Shown here: one piece after another, positions 47,131 to 48,395 of the stretch
How positions within the stretch are numbered: the first letter of the stretch is position 1
How the letters are laid out: each line of letters starts with the position of its first letter
The notes under the pieces: generated by a model
Database searches by the model: none
What the model was told of the DNA's origin: nothing
The model's input: only the letters and a program-made list of their open reading frames with translations
NCBI GenBank assembly: GCA_036897095.1
Contig: JAYMSP010000526.1
Span: 1 to 48,395, forward strand
From: Plantago elongata
Taxonomy: Eukaryota > Streptophyta > Magnoliopsida > Lamiales > Plantaginaceae
DNA length: 48,395 bases
Reading direction: 5' to 3'
Program-made: the position numbers and the translations under genes

Positions 47131-48237
47131 TATATAAGAGATATGTATGAACTTGTTATATTAATCACCATTTGTCTAATATCAAGGTATTAAGTGATAT
47201 CAATTATCACCTGCAATATCTTGAATCCGAGAGTGGAGTATACATTTATGAAGCGTTGTTGGAGAGATGCAGCTCCCCAGAAAAGGTTTGATTGTGCTCT
47301 GTCACATGCATTAGTGGCTCGTAGCAGATACTGATGAGAAATACAAAAAGCTTGATATATTATTGTTCGACATTTTGATAATATAGAGTAAACAATAATA
47401 TATATCTTCTTATCCCGACCCCTAACTAACTAAAGCGACACCATAGTTGATATTTTTTAATACGTAATGTAGATGAAGTACGCACTACATAATATGTTAT
47501 GTACGGAGCACAATATTTCTTTAATATTTAGAGAAATTTATGATACATGACGAGCACTATATCGGCAATATGTTCGTCATATCTTTTTAAGTATGAACTC
47601 AGGAAACGTTGTCGATGATACAAATACCAATAAATAGCATTATAACACATGACCTACCGATGTAAAGATAATTGAAAATGCACCGACATTTTAGAAGGCC
47701 ACTTTTTGGAAAATCAAGGTTACGATGTCTGAAATTAGTCCGGGAGACAAAAGTTGTAACACAATGCGACATTCGGTTAAATAGGTGACCGCAATGGGCT
47801 GATTGTGGTCACCACAATCATTACGTGACAAAAGTCAGTCAAGAAGGTTCCAGAAAAGTCAATTTTCTGGCCCGTCTAGCTAAGGACCGCCATTTTACTC
47901 ATCATGGGCGGCTAAAGCACGGAAAGTCTCTTCGAGGGCTTCTATTGACTAACATACAAGCACTCTCGAGGACTTATTCGATTGACAATTAGGGAAAATT
48001 GGGGTACCTCTTTTGTGTCGCATTTGAAAAGCCAACCGACATTGTTCATTTCCAAAGTAAGGGTAAATAGAGGTCAATAAATTTCTAGCCAGTACAAATA
48101 AGTGCATTGGGGGTCTCATAATCATACACCACAATCAAAAGATGCTCTGGGAGAGAACCAATCCTCGAGAAGTGAAGTCCAAACCAACAAAATGCTGACT
48201 ATTAGCAACCTGAAGAAGAAAACCCTAACCGTCAAGA
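47131..48237. other. Intergenic, possible LTR in its second half
   Basis: From about 47650 the sequence is less AT-rich and lacks frames. It contains a 21-nt palindrome (47800-47820) and a direct repeat of a CTTCGAGGGCTTCTATTGAC-like unit at about 47931 and 47964. With the TATA box that follows, it may be the U3 part of an LTR cut off by the window end. Confidence 0.3.
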
Positions 48238-48245
48238 TATATAAA
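48238..48245 (+). promoter_or_regulatory. TATA box, probably of an LTR or of a gene beyond the window
   Basis: TATATAAA followed by GGCTAAGC and a pyrimidine-rich TTTTCTTTCTTTGCTC stretch looks like a good core promoter. No start codon with a supported frame follows before the window ends. Confidence 0.4.
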
Positions 48246-48370
48246 GGCTAAGCTTTTCTTTCTTTGCTCTTTTAATTCTTCCATGATATGTTTACGACAA
48301 TTATGAGTAGCTAAACACTTAAGTAAAGGCGATCTGCCAAAATTCTGAACCCACTTCTTAATATACCATG

Positions 48371-48395
48371 ATATATATATATATATATATATATA
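48371..48395. repeat. (AT)n microsatellite at the window edge
   Basis: Alternating AT to the last base; the total length is unknown because the window ends inside it. Confidence 0.9.

Noticed and set aside
1..48395. Search for CRISPR arrays, tRNA or rRNA genes
   Set aside because: No regularly spaced short repeats of CRISPR type. The only tRNA-like signals are SINE heads with A and B boxes that do not fold as full tRNAs.

Overview
This window is nuclear DNA from a flowering plant, almost certainly a eudicot. The genes are split by canonical GT-AG introns and encode plant-type proteins. Intergenic DNA is AT-rich and full of plant LTR, LINE, SINE and MITE remnants. A decayed ORF at 1506-2469 resembles, from memory, a retroelement-associated protein family frequent in Lamiales genomes; that is only a weak hint of the order. 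The species cannot be named from the sequence.

Layout. Positions 1-10333 are a transposon graveyard: a LINE endonuclease fragment, a broken unknown ORF, a gypsy-like LTR end, and a decayed Ty1/copia element (about 4205-10333) with a truncated left LTR, a complete right LTR and a SINE inserted inside it. Positions 10334-12876 are AT-rich intergenic DNA. Five gene models follow: a UPF0114 membrane protein (12935-15570, +, 5 exons, 249 aa); a Myb/SANT-like protein resembling the C-terminal part of CHD3-type remodeller CHR4 but with no helicase (18176-21601, +, 5 coding exons, 423 aa); the AP-4 adaptor epsilon subunit AP4E (22449-32118, +, 11 exons, 963 aa); a kinetochore NNF1/PMF1-like protein (34347-37930, +, 8 exons, 176 aa); and an abscisic acid 8'-hydroxylase of the CYP707A family (44043-41985, -, 7 exons, 464 aa). 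The last 4 kb hold a Mutator-like MITE with an imperfect 9-bp target duplication and a probable LTR or promoter fragment with a TATA box.

The genes do not form a pathway. They serve separate housekeeping or hormonal roles: trans-Golgi sorting (AP4E), chromosome segregation (NNF1), ABA catabolism (CYP707A), an uncharacterised probably organellar membrane protein (UPF0114) and a probable chromatin or DNA-binding protein. From memory, the Arabidopsis relatives of three of them (UPF0114 AT4G19390, NNF1/EMB3006 AT4G19350, CYP707A1 AT4G19230) lie close together on chromosome 4, so the window may preserve an old syntenic block into which AP4E and the Myb-like gene have been placed or retained.

My exon joins were made by eye from reading frame, splice consensus and family conservation. 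All five reconstructions stay in frame from ATG to stop, and one (NNF1) needs a GC-AG intron. I see no tRNA, rRNA or CRISPR array and no convincing novel multi-gene system. The most interesting signals are the helicase-less CHR4-like gene with a decayed partial copy of itself downstream, the transposon insertions with readable target duplications, and the tandem array inside an AP4E intron.
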